Assembly (NCBI GenBank): GCA_964641695.1
Contig: CAZXKG010000022.1
Coordinates: 1-30,844, forward strand
Source of the DNA: RHKX01 sp964641695
Lineage (GTDB): Bacteria; Actinomycetota; Thermoleophilia; Solirubrobacterales; 70-9
Reading direction: 5' to 3'
Length of the DNA: 30,844 nt
Shown here: positions 1 to 7,385 of the stretch, piece after piece
Layout: every line of letters starts with the position of its first letter
How positions within the stretch are numbered: position 1 is the first letter of the stretch
The notes under the pieces: generated by a model
The model's database searches: none
What the model was told of the DNA's origin: nothing
What the model saw: the letters and a program-made list of their open reading frames with translations, nothing else
Position numbers and translations under genes: made by a program

Positions 1-13
1 CCCGGGTTAGACA

Positions 14-104
14 AGCGCGCGACTCGCAGCCCTCTGGGCTGCTCGACTGCGCCGGCCAGATCAGCGCGCGACTCGCAGCCCTCTGGGCTGCTCGACTGCG
101 CCGG
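14..104. repeat. Two 42-bp direct repeats, each with a hairpin
   Basis: A 42-bp sequence occurs twice without mismatch, at 14-55 and 63-104, separated by 7 bp (period 49 bp). Each copy carries a perfect 7-bp stem with a TCT loop: GCAGCCC at 26-32 with GGGCTGC at 36-42, and again at 75-81 with 85-91. No reading frame here looks like a gene. It lies downstream of the leftward hydrolase gene, so it may be an intergenic repeat or a stacked terminator/RNA-end structure. Whether copies occur elsewhere in the genome cannot be seen from this window. Confidence 0.85.
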
Positions 105-129
105 ACCATCGGGCGGAGCCCGACGGTCC
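103..129 (-). terminator. Terminator-like hairpin after the hydrolase gene
   Basis: A 12-bp inverted repeat with one A/C mismatch (103-114 pairing with 118-129) and a 3-nt GGA loop lies 17 bp past the stop codon of the leftward hydrolase. There is no T-run after it on the minus strand, which is common for high-GC terminators. It could equally be part of the adjoining repeat block. Confidence 0.5.
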
Positions 130-146
130 TCCCGGAGTCGTGAGCT

Positions 147-1214
147 CTAGTTGCGACCCTCCGGCGAGACGCGCGGAGGCGAAGAGCCGCCCGATCCGGC
201 GTCGGCGAAGTTGAGGATCAGCCTGGCCGTCTCCTCCGGCGCCTCGACGTTGGGGGAGTGGCCGACGCCCTCGATCAGCTCCGTACGGGCGCCGGGCACC
301 GTCTGGAACTGCTCGGCGGCGGTCGCCGCGTCGAAGATCTGATCCTCGTCGCCGTCGACGAAGAGCAGCGGCACGCCGGTCGCGGCGAGCCGGGAGTCGA
401 CGCCCTCTGCCGTCATGAAGTCTCGGTTCGCCTCGCCCACCTTCGTGAACGAGCGGTAGGTCATCGCCCGGTTGTCGTCGACCACCCGGTCGGGATCCCC
501 GGGGAAGATCGTGCTCACGTCCGTCCCCGGCGCGAAGGCCGACTCGTAGCCGGATCTGATCGTCGCGTCCGGGCGCAGCCGCCACAGGGCCTGGCCGATG
601 CCCGGAACCCTGGTCAGGCGCTCGGTGAAGGGAAGCTCCGACTCGCCGGCGCGGGCAGGCGTGCCGACGAGCACCACGCGCCCGACGAGCTCGCTCGCCG
701 TCTCCGCGAGCGCGGTCGCGACGAACCCGCCCATCGAGTGGCCGACGATCGTCGCGTCGGTCACGCCGAGGCTGTTGAGGACGTTGGCGACCGCGGCGGC
801 CTGGGTCTCGATCTCATAGCCGGCCTTCGGCTTCTCGGAGCCGCCATGCCCGATCAGATCAACCCGGATGACGCGGTGGCCGTCCTCGAGCTTCGCGAGG
901 ATCGGGTTCCACCACTGCGACGAGCAGCCGAAGCAGTGGAGCAGGACGATCGGCCGATCGCGCCCTGACGGGCCTCCCGCGGACCGCGCCGCCCCGGATG
1001 CCGCGGGCGCGCCGAAGTCGCCTCGAGCCGCGGGATCCCCCTCGGGATCGAAGACCTGCAGGGCCGCGGGCGAGCCCTCGGGGTCGAGGATCTCGCCGCC
1101 TTCGGCGGTGACCTCGGCCGGCTTCGTCTCGCTGTCGAGCGCGATCGCGTTGACGATCACGAGGCCGATCAGCACGACCAACAGCGTCAGCAGGAGTTTC
1201 AGCCCCCGGCGCAA
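147..1214 (-). CDS. Membrane-anchored alpha/beta hydrolase
   Basis: This 355-aa protein is an alpha/beta-hydrolase-fold enzyme, probably an esterase or lipase-like hydrolase; the substrate is unknown. Residues 5-26 form a hydrophobic N-terminal segment (signal anchor or signal peptide), so the enzyme should act at or outside the membrane. Residues 27-86 are a Pro/Ala/Gly-rich linker with a repeated DPEGxPAA motif. The fold then begins with the oxyanion region LLHCFGCSSQWW (91-102). The nucleophile elbow is GHSMGG with Ser160, the acid is Asp288 or Asp291 in DGDEDQIF, and the catalytic His319 lies in GVGHSPN. The start is a TTG at 1212-1214; the nearest upstream ATG in another frame stops at once, and a GGCAGGGATC stretch could serve as ribosome binding site. 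It is transcribed divergently from murA. Confidence 0.85.
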   Translation of the reverse strand: MRRGLKLLLTLLVVLIGLVIVNAIALDSETKPAEVTAEGGEILDPEGSPAALQVFDPEGDPAARGDFGAPAASGAARSAGGPSGRDRPIVLLHCFGCSSQWWNPILAKLEDGHRVIRVDLIGHGGSEKPKAGYEIETQAAAVANVLNSLGVTDATIVGHSMGGFVATALAETASELVGRVVLVGTPARAGESELPFTERLTRVPGIGQALWRLRPDATIRSGYESAFAPGTDVSTIFPGDPDRVVDDNRAMTYRSFTKVGEANRDFMTAEGVDSRLAATGVPLLFVDGDEDQIFDAATAAEQFQTVPGARTELIEGVGHSPNVEAPEETARLILNFADAGSGGSSPPRVSPEGRN

Positions 1215-1240
1215 GTTCAGATCCCTGCCTTCATCGTCGC

Positions 1241-1247
1241 TACCCTA
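1241..1247. promoter_or_regulatory. Possible bidirectional -10 element, hydrolase/murA
   Basis: The 41-bp gap between the divergent starts holds the symmetric heptamer TACCCTA. Read rightward it gives a TANNNT -10 hexamer (1241-1246) ending 9 nt before the murA TTG. Read leftward it gives TAGGGT (1247-1242), with room for a short hydrolase leader. No clear -35 boxes are visible. Symmetric -10 elements that fire both ways are known in bacteria; use of this one is an inference. Confidence 0.45.
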
Positions 1248-1255
1248 GCCCAGCT

Positions 1256-2560
1256 TTGGAGAAGTTCGTCATTCAGGGTGGTGTACCGCTCAGCGGGGAC
1301 ATCACCGTCGCCGGAAACAAGAACGCGGCCCTGCCGCTGCTCGCGGCCTGCCTGCTCACCGACGAGGACGTGCTGCTGCACAACGTGCCGCGGATCCGCG
1401 ATGTCGACGCGCAGGTGAACCTGCTGCGCGCCCTCGACGTCGAGGCGGAGTGGGAGGGAGACAACGACATCCGCCTGCGCGCCGCCGGCGTCAGCTCGAC
1501 CCGGGTGGACGATCGCCTCGCCGCCAGGATCCGCGCGTCGTTCCTGCTCGCCGGGCCGCTGCTGGCCCGCTTCGGGGAGGTGACGATGCCGCCGCCGGGC
1601 GGCGACACGATCGGGCGGCGGCGGCTCGACCCGCACCTCGACGCCTTCAGCGACCTCGGGGCGACCGTCGGCGGCGAGCGGATGATCGAGCTGCGCACCT
1701 CCGCCGGCGGGCTGCGACCAGGGGAGATCTTCATGGACGAGCCGTCGGTGATGGGCACCGAGAACGCGCTGCTGGCCGCCGCTCTGATCCCCGGCACGAC
1801 CGTGATCGCGAACGCCGCCAGCGAGCCTCACGTCCAGGATCTGGCGCGCCTGCTGGTCGCGATGGGGGCGAGCATCGAGGGCATCGGCTCGAACGTGATG
1901 CGGATCACCGGCCGCGACCGACTCGGCGGAGCCGAGCACACCGTTGGTCCCGACCACATCGAGGCCGGCAGCTTCATGGCGTTGGCGGCGGCGACCGGCG
2001 GCGAGATGCGGATCCGCGACATCGAGCCCGACGACATGGTGATGATCCGCCGTCAGTTCCGGCGGCTCGGCCTGCAGTCCACGATCGAGGGCAGGGACGT
2101 GCTCGTGCCCGCCGGGCAGCGACTTGCGGTCCGTGACGACATGGGTGACGCGATCCCGAAGATCGACGACGGACCCTGGCCCGCGTTCCCGGCCGACCTG
2201 ACCTCGATCGCGGTCGCGCTGGCGACGCTCGCCGACGGGACGATCCTGATCTTCGAGAAGATGTTCGAGAACCGTCTGTTCTTCACCGACAAGCTGGTTT
2301 CGATGGGCGCCCGGATCACCCTCTGCGATCCCCACAGGGCCATCGTCAACGGCCCCTGCAGGCTGCACGGCGAGCGGCTCGAGAGCCCGGACATCCGGGC
2401 CGGCATGGCGATGCTGATCGCCGCCCTGGCGGCCGACGGCACCTCGGAGATCGGCAACATCTCCCAGATCGACCGCGGCTACGAGCGGATCGACGAGCGA
2501 TTGCGCGGGCTCGGCGCGCGGATCCAGCGCGTCGCGGTCGAGCCGGTGACGGTGGGTTGA
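1256..2560 (+). CDS. murA: UDP-N-acetylglucosamine 1-carboxyvinyltransferase (MurA)
   Basis: MurA transfers enolpyruvate from PEP to UDP-GlcNAc, the first committed cytoplasmic step of peptidoglycan synthesis. The 434-aa length is normal for the family. Visible signatures are the N-terminal AGNKNAALPLLAA with Lys22/Asn23, the substrate loop MPPPGGDTIGRR (111-122), an Asp in PADLTS corresponding to the catalytic Asp near 305 of E. coli MurA, and the Arg in SPDIRAGMAM. The loop residue that is Cys115 in E. coli MurA is Asp117 here. The same change in Mycobacterium tuberculosis MurA gives fosfomycin insensitivity, so that phenotype is predicted. Translation starts at TTG with no Shine-Dalgarno sequence but with a -10-like TACCCT 9 nt upstream, which suggests a leaderless or nearly leaderless mRNA. 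hisZ follows after 5 bp, so murA probably shares a transcript with the his genes. Confidence 0.95.
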   Translation: MEKFVIQGGVPLSGDITVAGNKNAALPLLAACLLTDEDVLLHNVPRIRDVDAQVNLLRALDVEAEWEGDNDIRLRAAGVSSTRVDDRLAARIRASFLLAGPLLARFGEVTMPPPGGDTIGRRRLDPHLDAFSDLGATVGGERMIELRTSAGGLRPGEIFMDEPSVMGTENALLAAALIPGTTVIANAASEPHVQDLARLLVAMGASIEGIGSNVMRITGRDRLGGAEHTVGPDHIEAGSFMALAAATGGEMRIRDIEPDDMVMIRRQFRRLGLQSTIEGRDVLVPAGQRLAVRDDMGDAIPKIDDGPWPAFPADLTSIAVALATLADGTILIFEKMFENRLFFTDKLVSMGARITLCDPHRAIVNGPCRLHGERLESPDIRAGMAMLIAALAADGTSEIGNISQIDRGYERIDERLRGLGARIQRVAVEPVTVG

Positions 2561-2565
2561 GGAAG

Positions 2566-3564
2566 ATGAGCCAGCCGCTTCCAGCCGGAACCCGCGACGT
2601 GCTCGCCGAGGAGATGCGCGAGCTGCGCGCTCTCGAATCGACCCTGCTCGGCCTCTTCTCCGAGCGCGGCTACGGCGAGGTGGCGACGCCCGCGATCGAG
2701 TACCAGGACGTGATCGCGCGCGGCGAGGGCCCGCAGGGCTCCGCCGCCTACCGCTTCCTCGACGAGAGCGGCCGCGAGCTGGCGCTCCGCAGCGACATGA
2801 CCGTGCCGATCGCGCGGATGATCGCCGATCGCTTCTCCGCAGCCGACGATCCGGTTCGCGTCTGCTACTCGGGGAGCGTGTTCAGGCGGGTGCAGCCGAA
2901 GCGCGGTCAGCTTCGCGAGTTCCGCCAGATCGGGATCGAGCTCGCCGGCGTCGGCTCACCCGACGGCACGGTCGAGATCGTCGCCCTGCTCGCCGAGGCC
3001 CTCGACGCGATCGGGCTCGAGCGGGCGGTGATCGGGCTCGGCGACGCCGACCTCTTCGGCGGCGTGCTGGACGAGTTCGCCGTCGAGGGTGCCGCGCGCG
3101 ACCGCATCCTCGAGTGCCTGGCGGCCCACGACCTGGTCGCGATCGAGGCCGAGGCGGGTGCTCTCGCGGGCGTCGGCGACGCCGAGCGGGCGGCGATCAT
3201 CGCCCTCAGCGACTTGCGAGGGGGGCCCGAGGTGCTCGACGACGCGCGGGCGATCGGCGGTCCCGCGATCGAGCGGGCCTCGCAGCGGCTCGCCGAGACC
3301 CTGGAAGGCCTCGAGCGGCGGGGCGTGATCGACCGGGTCCAGGTCGACTTCGGCCTGCTTCGCGATCTCGGCTACTACACCGGCGCCATCGTCGAGGTCT
3401 ACGACCCCGCCGTCGGCCACATCATCGGCGGCGGGGGTCGCTACGACGAGCTCCTCGGCCGCTTCGGCAGGCCGTGTCCGGCTGCCGGCTTCGCCCTCTA
3501 CACCGAGCGGGTCCACATCGCCCAGGCCGCGGTGGCCGATCGCGCGGGAGCTGAGGTCGAGTGA
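2566..3564 (+). CDS. hisZ: ATP phosphoribosyltransferase regulatory subunit HisZ
   Basis: The 332-aa protein resembles the catalytic core of class II histidyl-tRNA synthetase: LPAGTRDVL at the N-terminus, motif-2-like FRRVQPKRGQLREFRQIGIE, a late LGYYTGAIVEVY, and GGGGRYDELLGRFG. It is shorter than HisS (about 420 aa) and lacks a clear anticodon-binding domain. It also sits directly before a short-form HisG, which is the standard HisZ arrangement, where HisZ and HisG form a hetero-octamer that gives histidine feedback control. The ATG at 2566 is chosen; an in-frame TTG at 2557 would add three residues. The stop overlaps the hisG start (TGATG). A HisS paralogue is less likely because of the length and context. 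Confidence 0.88.
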   Translation: MSQPLPAGTRDVLAEEMRELRALESTLLGLFSERGYGEVATPAIEYQDVIARGEGPQGSAAYRFLDESGRELALRSDMTVPIARMIADRFSAADDPVRVCYSGSVFRRVQPKRGQLREFRQIGIELAGVGSPDGTVEIVALLAEALDAIGLERAVIGLGDADLFGGVLDEFAVEGAARDRILECLAAHDLVAIEAEAGALAGVGDAERAAIIALSDLRGGPEVLDDARAIGGPAIERASQRLAETLEGLERRGVIDRVQVDFGLLRDLGYYTGAIVEVYDPAVGHIIGGGGRYDELLGRFGRPCPAAGFALYTERVHIAQAAVADRAGAEVE

Positions 3565-4235
3565 TGCAGAGCGTTCGCAGGAGGACGACGGCCAACGATG
3601 CCCTGACCCTGGCGCTGCCGCGAGGGTCGCTGTTTGCGGGCTGCCTCGCCGTCCTCGACGCCGCCGGCTTCGACACCGCGGAGCTGAAGGGCGACTCGCG
3701 CTCGCTGATCTTCGAGCTCGGCGAGCTGACGATCGTCACCGTGCGGCCCTCGGACGTGCCCACCTACGTGGAGGCCGGCGCCGCCGACCTCGGGATCACC
3801 GGCAAGGACGTGATCGTCGAGCAGCGCGATCGCCAGGTCTACGAGCTCGCCGACCTGGGCTTCGGCCGCTGCCGGATGGCGTTGGCGGCACGAGCCGGCG
3901 GCGACGATCTCGATCGGGCGGAGAAGCGCCTCGGCGTGATGAGGATCGCGACGAAGTACCCGCGTACGACTCGCGACTACCTCGAGTCCCGCGGCCGCCA
4001 GGCGGAGATCGTCGAGGTCAAGGGCTCGGTCGAGCTGGCGCCGCTGGTGGGGCTGGCCGACGGCATCGTCGACCTGGTCGACACCGGGCGCACCCTGGTC
4101 GAGAACGGTCTCGAGGTGGTCGAGGAGATCTCCGTCTGCACGGCCCGCCTGATCGCCAACCGGGTCGCGCACAAGCTGCGCGTCGACGAGCTCGACGCGA
4201 TGGTGGACCGGCTCCGGGCCGGGGCGTCCGGATGA
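3564..4235 (+). CDS. hisG: ATP phosphoribosyltransferase, short form (HisG)
   Basis: HisG joins ATP and PRPP to form N1-(5-phosphoribosyl)-ATP, the first step of histidine synthesis. The 223-aa protein has LALPRGSLF at the N-terminus, ADLGITGKDVI in the middle, RIATKYPRTTRDYL, and the PRPP-binding VDLVDTGRTLVENGL. It ends soon after the catalytic domain and so lacks the roughly 80-aa C-terminal ACT-like regulatory domain of long HisG. Short HisG needs HisZ, which is encoded immediately upstream with a one-base TGATG overlap. The ATG at 3564 is used; a GTG one codon earlier is possible. The gene overlaps hisD by ATGA, indicating translational coupling. Confidence 0.95.
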   Translation: MQSVRRRTTANDALTLALPRGSLFAGCLAVLDAAGFDTAELKGDSRSLIFELGELTIVTVRPSDVPTYVEAGAADLGITGKDVIVEQRDRQVYELADLGFGRCRMALAARAGGDDLDRAEKRLGVMRIATKYPRTTRDYLESRGRQAEIVEVKGSVELAPLVGLADGIVDLVDTGRTLVENGLEVVEEISVCTARLIANRVAHKLRVDELDAMVDRLRAGASG

Positions 4236-5578
4236 AGCTCGTCCACCGAGCGGCCGGCGGCGACCCAAGGACGCTGGCGGCCGAGCTTCGCCGCCGGGGG
4301 ACGGCCGGGGCCGAGGGGATCGCCAAGGCGGTCGCCGAGACGATCGACGCCGTCCGCGAGGGGGGCGACGACGCGCTGCTCGCGCTCGGCGAGCGCTTCG
4401 ACGGCGTCGCCGCCACGCAGCTCTGGGTTCCACGGGAAACGATCGAGGCGGCGCTCGAGGAGCTCGATCCCGGCCTGCGGGGCGCGCTCGAGACCGCGAT
4501 CGCCAACGTCGAGGCTGTTGCGAAGGCCCAGCGCGGGAGCGACGAGGCGATCGCCGTCGAGCTGCCGCAGGGCCAGGACGTCGAGATCGCCGAGGTCGCG
4601 GTCTCGGCGGCGGCGATCTACGTCCCGGCAGGGCGCGCGCCGTATCCGTCGAGCGTGATCATGGGGGTCGTTCCGGCTCGCGTCGCCGGCGTCGGGCGGG
4701 TGGTGGTCGCCTCCCCGCCCGCCGCGGGGGGCGGTCCGGCCGCGCCGATCCTCGCCGCCGCCGCGCTCTGTGGGGCCGATGCGGTTCTGGCCGCCGGTGG
4801 CGCCCAGGCGATCGCCGCCCTCGCCTACGGAACCGAGACGATCGAGCCCGTCGACGTGATCGCCGGTCCAGGCAGTCCGTGGGTCCAGGAGGCCAAGCTC
4901 CAGTGCTCGCGCGTCGTCGGTATCGACGGCTACGCCGGACCCTCGGAGCTGGTCGTCCTCACCGACGGCGAGGCGGACGAGCGCTGGCTGGCGCTCGACC
5001 TGCTCGCCCAGGGCGAGCAGGTCGAGCGCCAGCCAGCGCTCGTCCGCCTCGCCGTCGGTGAGGACGGAGAGGATGGATTGCTGGTCGCGGTCGGTCCCGA
5101 CGGCGCGTTCCTGAGCCGGCTCGGCGAGCGCGTCCAGCAGCTGGCGGCCGCGCGGGCGAGCGTGTGCGAGGCGACCGTGCATCTGGTCGAGACCGCGGAT
5201 CTGACCGAGGCCCTCGAGCTCGCCGAGGCGGTCGCGCCGGAGCACCTGCAGATCGCCGCCGCCGGAGCGGAGCGGATCGCCGCAGATGTGACTACGGCCG
5301 GCTGCGTCTTCGTCGGCCCCGAATCGGCGACCGCGTTCGGCGACTACGCCGCCGGCTCCAACCACGTGCTTCCGACCGGCGGTGCCGGCCGCTTCAGCGG
5401 ACCGCTCGCTCCCGGAACCTTCCGGCGGCGGATCAGCCGCGTGCGGCTCGACGCTGCGTCCGCGGCCAGGCTGGCGCCGACCGTCGAGACGATCGCCCGG
5501 GCCGAGGGCTTCCCCGTTCACGGGGAGTCGAGCGTGGTCAGGTCCGAGGGCAGGAGCCCGAGCGCCGAGCGGGAATAG
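4232..5578 (+). CDS. hisD: Histidinol dehydrogenase, with an in-frame palindromic insertion
   Basis: HisD oxidises L-histidinol to histidine in two NAD-dependent steps using zinc. The 448-aa frame keeps the family marks YVPAGRAPYPSS, AAGGAQAIAALAYGT, IAGPGSPWVQEAK, the catalytic Glu-His in APEHLQ, the zinc Asp in FGDYAAGSNHVLPT, and the C-terminal zinc His in EGFPVHG. The zinc site normally reads QAEH or similar (Gln259 and His262 in E. coli). Here it reads Gln260-Gly-Glu-Gln263, followed by residues 264-278 that fit no family pattern before GEDGLLVAVGPDG resumes the expected sequence. Residues 263-278 are encoded by the right arm of a perfect palindrome (4954-5066). Removing about 15 residues gives 433 aa, close to the family norm, and could restore the His. 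As written, the enzyme lacks one zinc ligand and may be inactive, unless the insertion is an assembly error. Confidence 0.9.
   Translation: MKLVHRAAGGDPRTLAAELRRRGTAGAEGIAKAVAETIDAVREGGDDALLALGERFDGVAATQLWVPRETIEAALEELDPGLRGALETAIANVEAVAKAQRGSDEAIAVELPQGQDVEIAEVAVSAAAIYVPAGRAPYPSSVIMGVVPARVAGVGRVVVASPPAAGGGPAAPILAAAALCGADAVLAAGGAQAIAALAYGTETIEPVDVIAGPGSPWVQEAKLQCSRVVGIDGYAGPSELVVLTDGEADERWLALDLLAQGEQVERQPALVRLAVGEDGEDGLLVAVGPDGAFLSRLGERVQQLAAARASVCEATVHLVETADLTEALELAEAVAPEHLQIAAAGAERIAADVTTAGCVFVGPESATAFGDYAAGSNHVLPTGGAGRFSGPLAPGTFRRRISRVRLDAASAARLAPTVETIARAEGFPVHGESSVVRSEGRSPSAERE
4954..5066. repeat. Perfect 113-bp palindrome (56-bp arms, 1-bp centre) in hisD
   Basis: The left arm 4954-5009 is the exact reverse complement of the right arm 5011-5066, with a single A at 5010 as centre. 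All 56 base pairs match, and pairing stops at 4953/5067. As a result both strands encode almost the same peptide across this stretch. The palindrome is in frame within hisD. The left arm encodes normal HisD sequence, and the right arm looks like an extra copy of it written backwards. This is the expected product of an intrastrand template switch, or of a fold-back library/assembly artefact. Confidence 0.97.
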
Positions 5579-5590
5579 TCGCGGAGAGCG

Positions 5591-6181
5591 ATGTCACGAT
5601 CAGCCAGCATCCAGCGCGAGACCAAAGAGACCCGAATCGAGGTCAGCGTCGACCTCGACGGCGGTGAAGTCAGCGCCGAGACCGGCGTCGGCTTCCTCGA
5701 CCACATGCTCGACCTGCTCGGCCGCCACGGCCGTCTCGGCCTCAGGGTCGAGGCCAAGGGGGATCTGGAGACCGGCTCCCATCACACCGTGGAGGACGTC
5801 GGCATCGCGATCGGCCAGGCGATCGACCGGGCGCTCGGGGACCGGGCCCGGATCACCCGCTACGCCCACGTCTCACTGCCGATGGACGAGTCGCTCGCCG
5901 TCTGCTCGATCGACATCTCCGGCCGGCCCTTCTGCCGCTTCAGCTCCTCGCTGCCGCCGGTCACGATCGCCGGGTTCGAAGCCGAGCTGACCGAGGAGTT
6001 CTTCCGCGCGGTCGCGACCAACGCCAAGCTCACGCTCCATCTCTCGAACCCCTACGGCTCGAACGCCCATCACATGATCGAGGCGTGCTTCAAGGCCTTC
6101 GGGAGGGCGCTGCGCGATGCAGTCGCGATCGATCCCGCCGAAGGCGGCGTTCCCTCCACCAAGGGCACCTTGAGCGCCTGA
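5591..6181 (+). CDS. hisB: Imidazoleglycerol-phosphate dehydratase (HisB)
   Basis: HisB dehydrates imidazole-glycerol phosphate to imidazole-acetol phosphate, using bound Mn ions. The 196-aa monofunctional form is of normal length. It shows GFLDHMLDLLGRHG, the metal-binding HHTVEDVGIAIGQA, NPYGSNAHHMIEACFKAFGRAL, and the C-terminal GVPSTKGTL. No phosphatase domain is fused, unlike the enterobacterial HisB. The ATG at 5591 has GGAGAG at 5582-5587 as ribosome binding site and lies 12 bp after the hisD stop. hisC, often found between hisD and hisB, is absent here. Confidence 0.96.
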   Translation: MSRSASIQRETKETRIEVSVDLDGGEVSAETGVGFLDHMLDLLGRHGRLGLRVEAKGDLETGSHHTVEDVGIAIGQAIDRALGDRARITRYAHVSLPMDESLAVCSIDISGRPFCRFSSSLPPVTIAGFEAELTEEFFRAVATNAKLTLHLSNPYGSNAHHMIEACFKAFGRALRDAVAIDPAEGGVPSTKGTLSA

Positions 6182-6217
6182 GCCTGAGTGGCGCAACTTC
6201 GCCGCCCCGGGTGTGCT

Positions 6218-6223
6218 TACGCT
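6218..6223 (+). promoter_or_regulatory. -10-like element for a leaderless glycosidase gene
   Basis: TACGCT ends 7 nt before the ATG at 6231, and there is no Shine-Dalgarno sequence. This spacing would place the transcript start at or next to the start codon. The same layout recurs before several other genes in the window. Confidence 0.5.
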
Positions 6224-6230
6224 TGCAGTG

Positions 6231-7364
6231 ATGACCGACAGCTTCTCCTCCACGGACCGAACGAGCGGACCGCGCCGCAACACCTTCAGCCCGGCAACGA
6301 TCGCGATCGCCCTCCTGGCTCTGCTGGCCGGGCTGCTGCTGGTCGCGGCGGCGCCCGCCGACGCCAGGAAGAAGGCCCCCAGCGACTTCTTCGGGATGTT
6401 CGCCGAAGCCGACTCCGAAGCCGATTACGAGGGTCCGGGGAAGGCCGGCTTCGGCGCCTTCCGGGTGCCCGTCAACTGGGGCGCGATCCAGAAGACGCGT
6501 GACGGCGTCTACGACTGGACCAGCGCCGACCGCGGTGTCTACTACTCGGCCAAGCACGGCATGCGCCCGGCGCTGGTCATGTTCGGCACGCCGCGCTTCG
6601 TCGGCAAATCGAAGAAGGGCTTCGTGCCGCCCCGCAGCAAGCAGGATCTGCGTGAGTGGGAGGAGTTCGCGGCGGCCGCGGCGGCGCGCTACGGGCGTGG
6701 CGGCAGCTTCTACACGGCCTACCCGGAGCTCGCCCAGCTGCACGTCCGCACCTGGGTCGCCTGGAACGAGCAGAACGCCGTCCCCTACTGGGTGCCGAAG
6801 CCCAATCCGAAGGCGTACGCGAAGCTGCTGACAAGCTTCTCCCGCGGGGTACGCGGCGCCGACCCCGAAGCGACGATCGTGACCGGCGGGATGTACGGGT
6901 ACCCGCGTGCGTCGACGGCCCTCACCGCCGTCAAGTTCCTCCGCAAGCTCTACGCGGTGAAGGGCATCAAGAAGCACTTCGACGCCGTCGGGCTGCATCC
7001 CTACGGGCCGGAGATCAAGGACGTCAAGAAGCAGATCACCGCGGCGCGCAAGGTGATGAAGAAGGCGGGCGACGGCGGCGCGGGCGTGTTCGTCGGCGAG
7101 GTCGGCTGGGCGTCGAAGGGTCCTCGCAACAACTCGCTGGTGGTCGGCAAGAAGAAGCAGTCGCAGATGCTGAGCAAGAGCCTGCAGCTGATGTTGAACA
7201 AACGCAACGCCTGGAACCTGACCGGCGCTTACGTCTACACCTGGCGCGACTTCACGCGGGAGACGACGTGCATCTGGTGCCCCGGCGCCGGGCTCGTCAC
7301 CGAGGGCGGCAAGCCGAAGCCCGCGCTGAAGGCTGTCAAGAAGATCCTCCGGCGCAGCCGCTGA
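6231..7364 (+). CDS. Secreted glycoside-hydrolase-like (beta/alpha)8 protein
   Basis: The 377-aa protein has an N-terminal export signal: a basic stretch, a hydrophobic segment at about 22-41, and a possible cleavage site after AAAPADA. The rest looks like a clan GH-A TIM-barrel glycosidase. WNEQN holds the likely acid/base Glu180, and VFVGEVGW holds the likely nucleophile Glu290, on the strand-4 and strand-7 pattern of that clan. VGLHPYGPE and VYTWRDF fit intervening strands. The substrate cannot be told; it could be a polysaccharide hydrolase of the cell surface or medium. An in-frame GTG at 6213 is possible, but the ATG fits both the signal peptide and the upstream -10. It interrupts the his genes between hisB and hisH and shows no obvious tie to histidine synthesis. 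Confidence 0.75.
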   Translation: MTDSFSSTDRTSGPRRNTFSPATIAIALLALLAGLLLVAAAPADARKKAPSDFFGMFAEADSEADYEGPGKAGFGAFRVPVNWGAIQKTRDGVYDWTSADRGVYYSAKHGMRPALVMFGTPRFVGKSKKGFVPPRSKQDLREWEEFAAAAAARYGRGGSFYTAYPELAQLHVRTWVAWNEQNAVPYWVPKPNPKAYAKLLTSFSRGVRGADPEATIVTGGMYGYPRASTALTAVKFLRKLYAVKGIKKHFDAVGLHPYGPEIKDVKKQITAARKVMKKAGDGGAGVFVGEVGWASKGPRNNSLVVGKKKQSQMLSKSLQLMLNKRNAWNLTGAYVYTWRDFTRETTCIWCPGAGLVTEGGKPKPALKAVKKILRRSR

Positions 7365-7385
7365 TCGCGACGGCGCGCACCCGCT

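Noticed and set aside
14..104. Possible CRISPR array
   Set aside because: Only two copies, a 7-bp spacer, and no cas genes in the window.
3977..5521. Long minus-strand open frame across hisD
   Set aside because: It is a shadow of a GC-rich gene. Its central peptide resembles the hisD product only because of the palindrome at 4954-5066.
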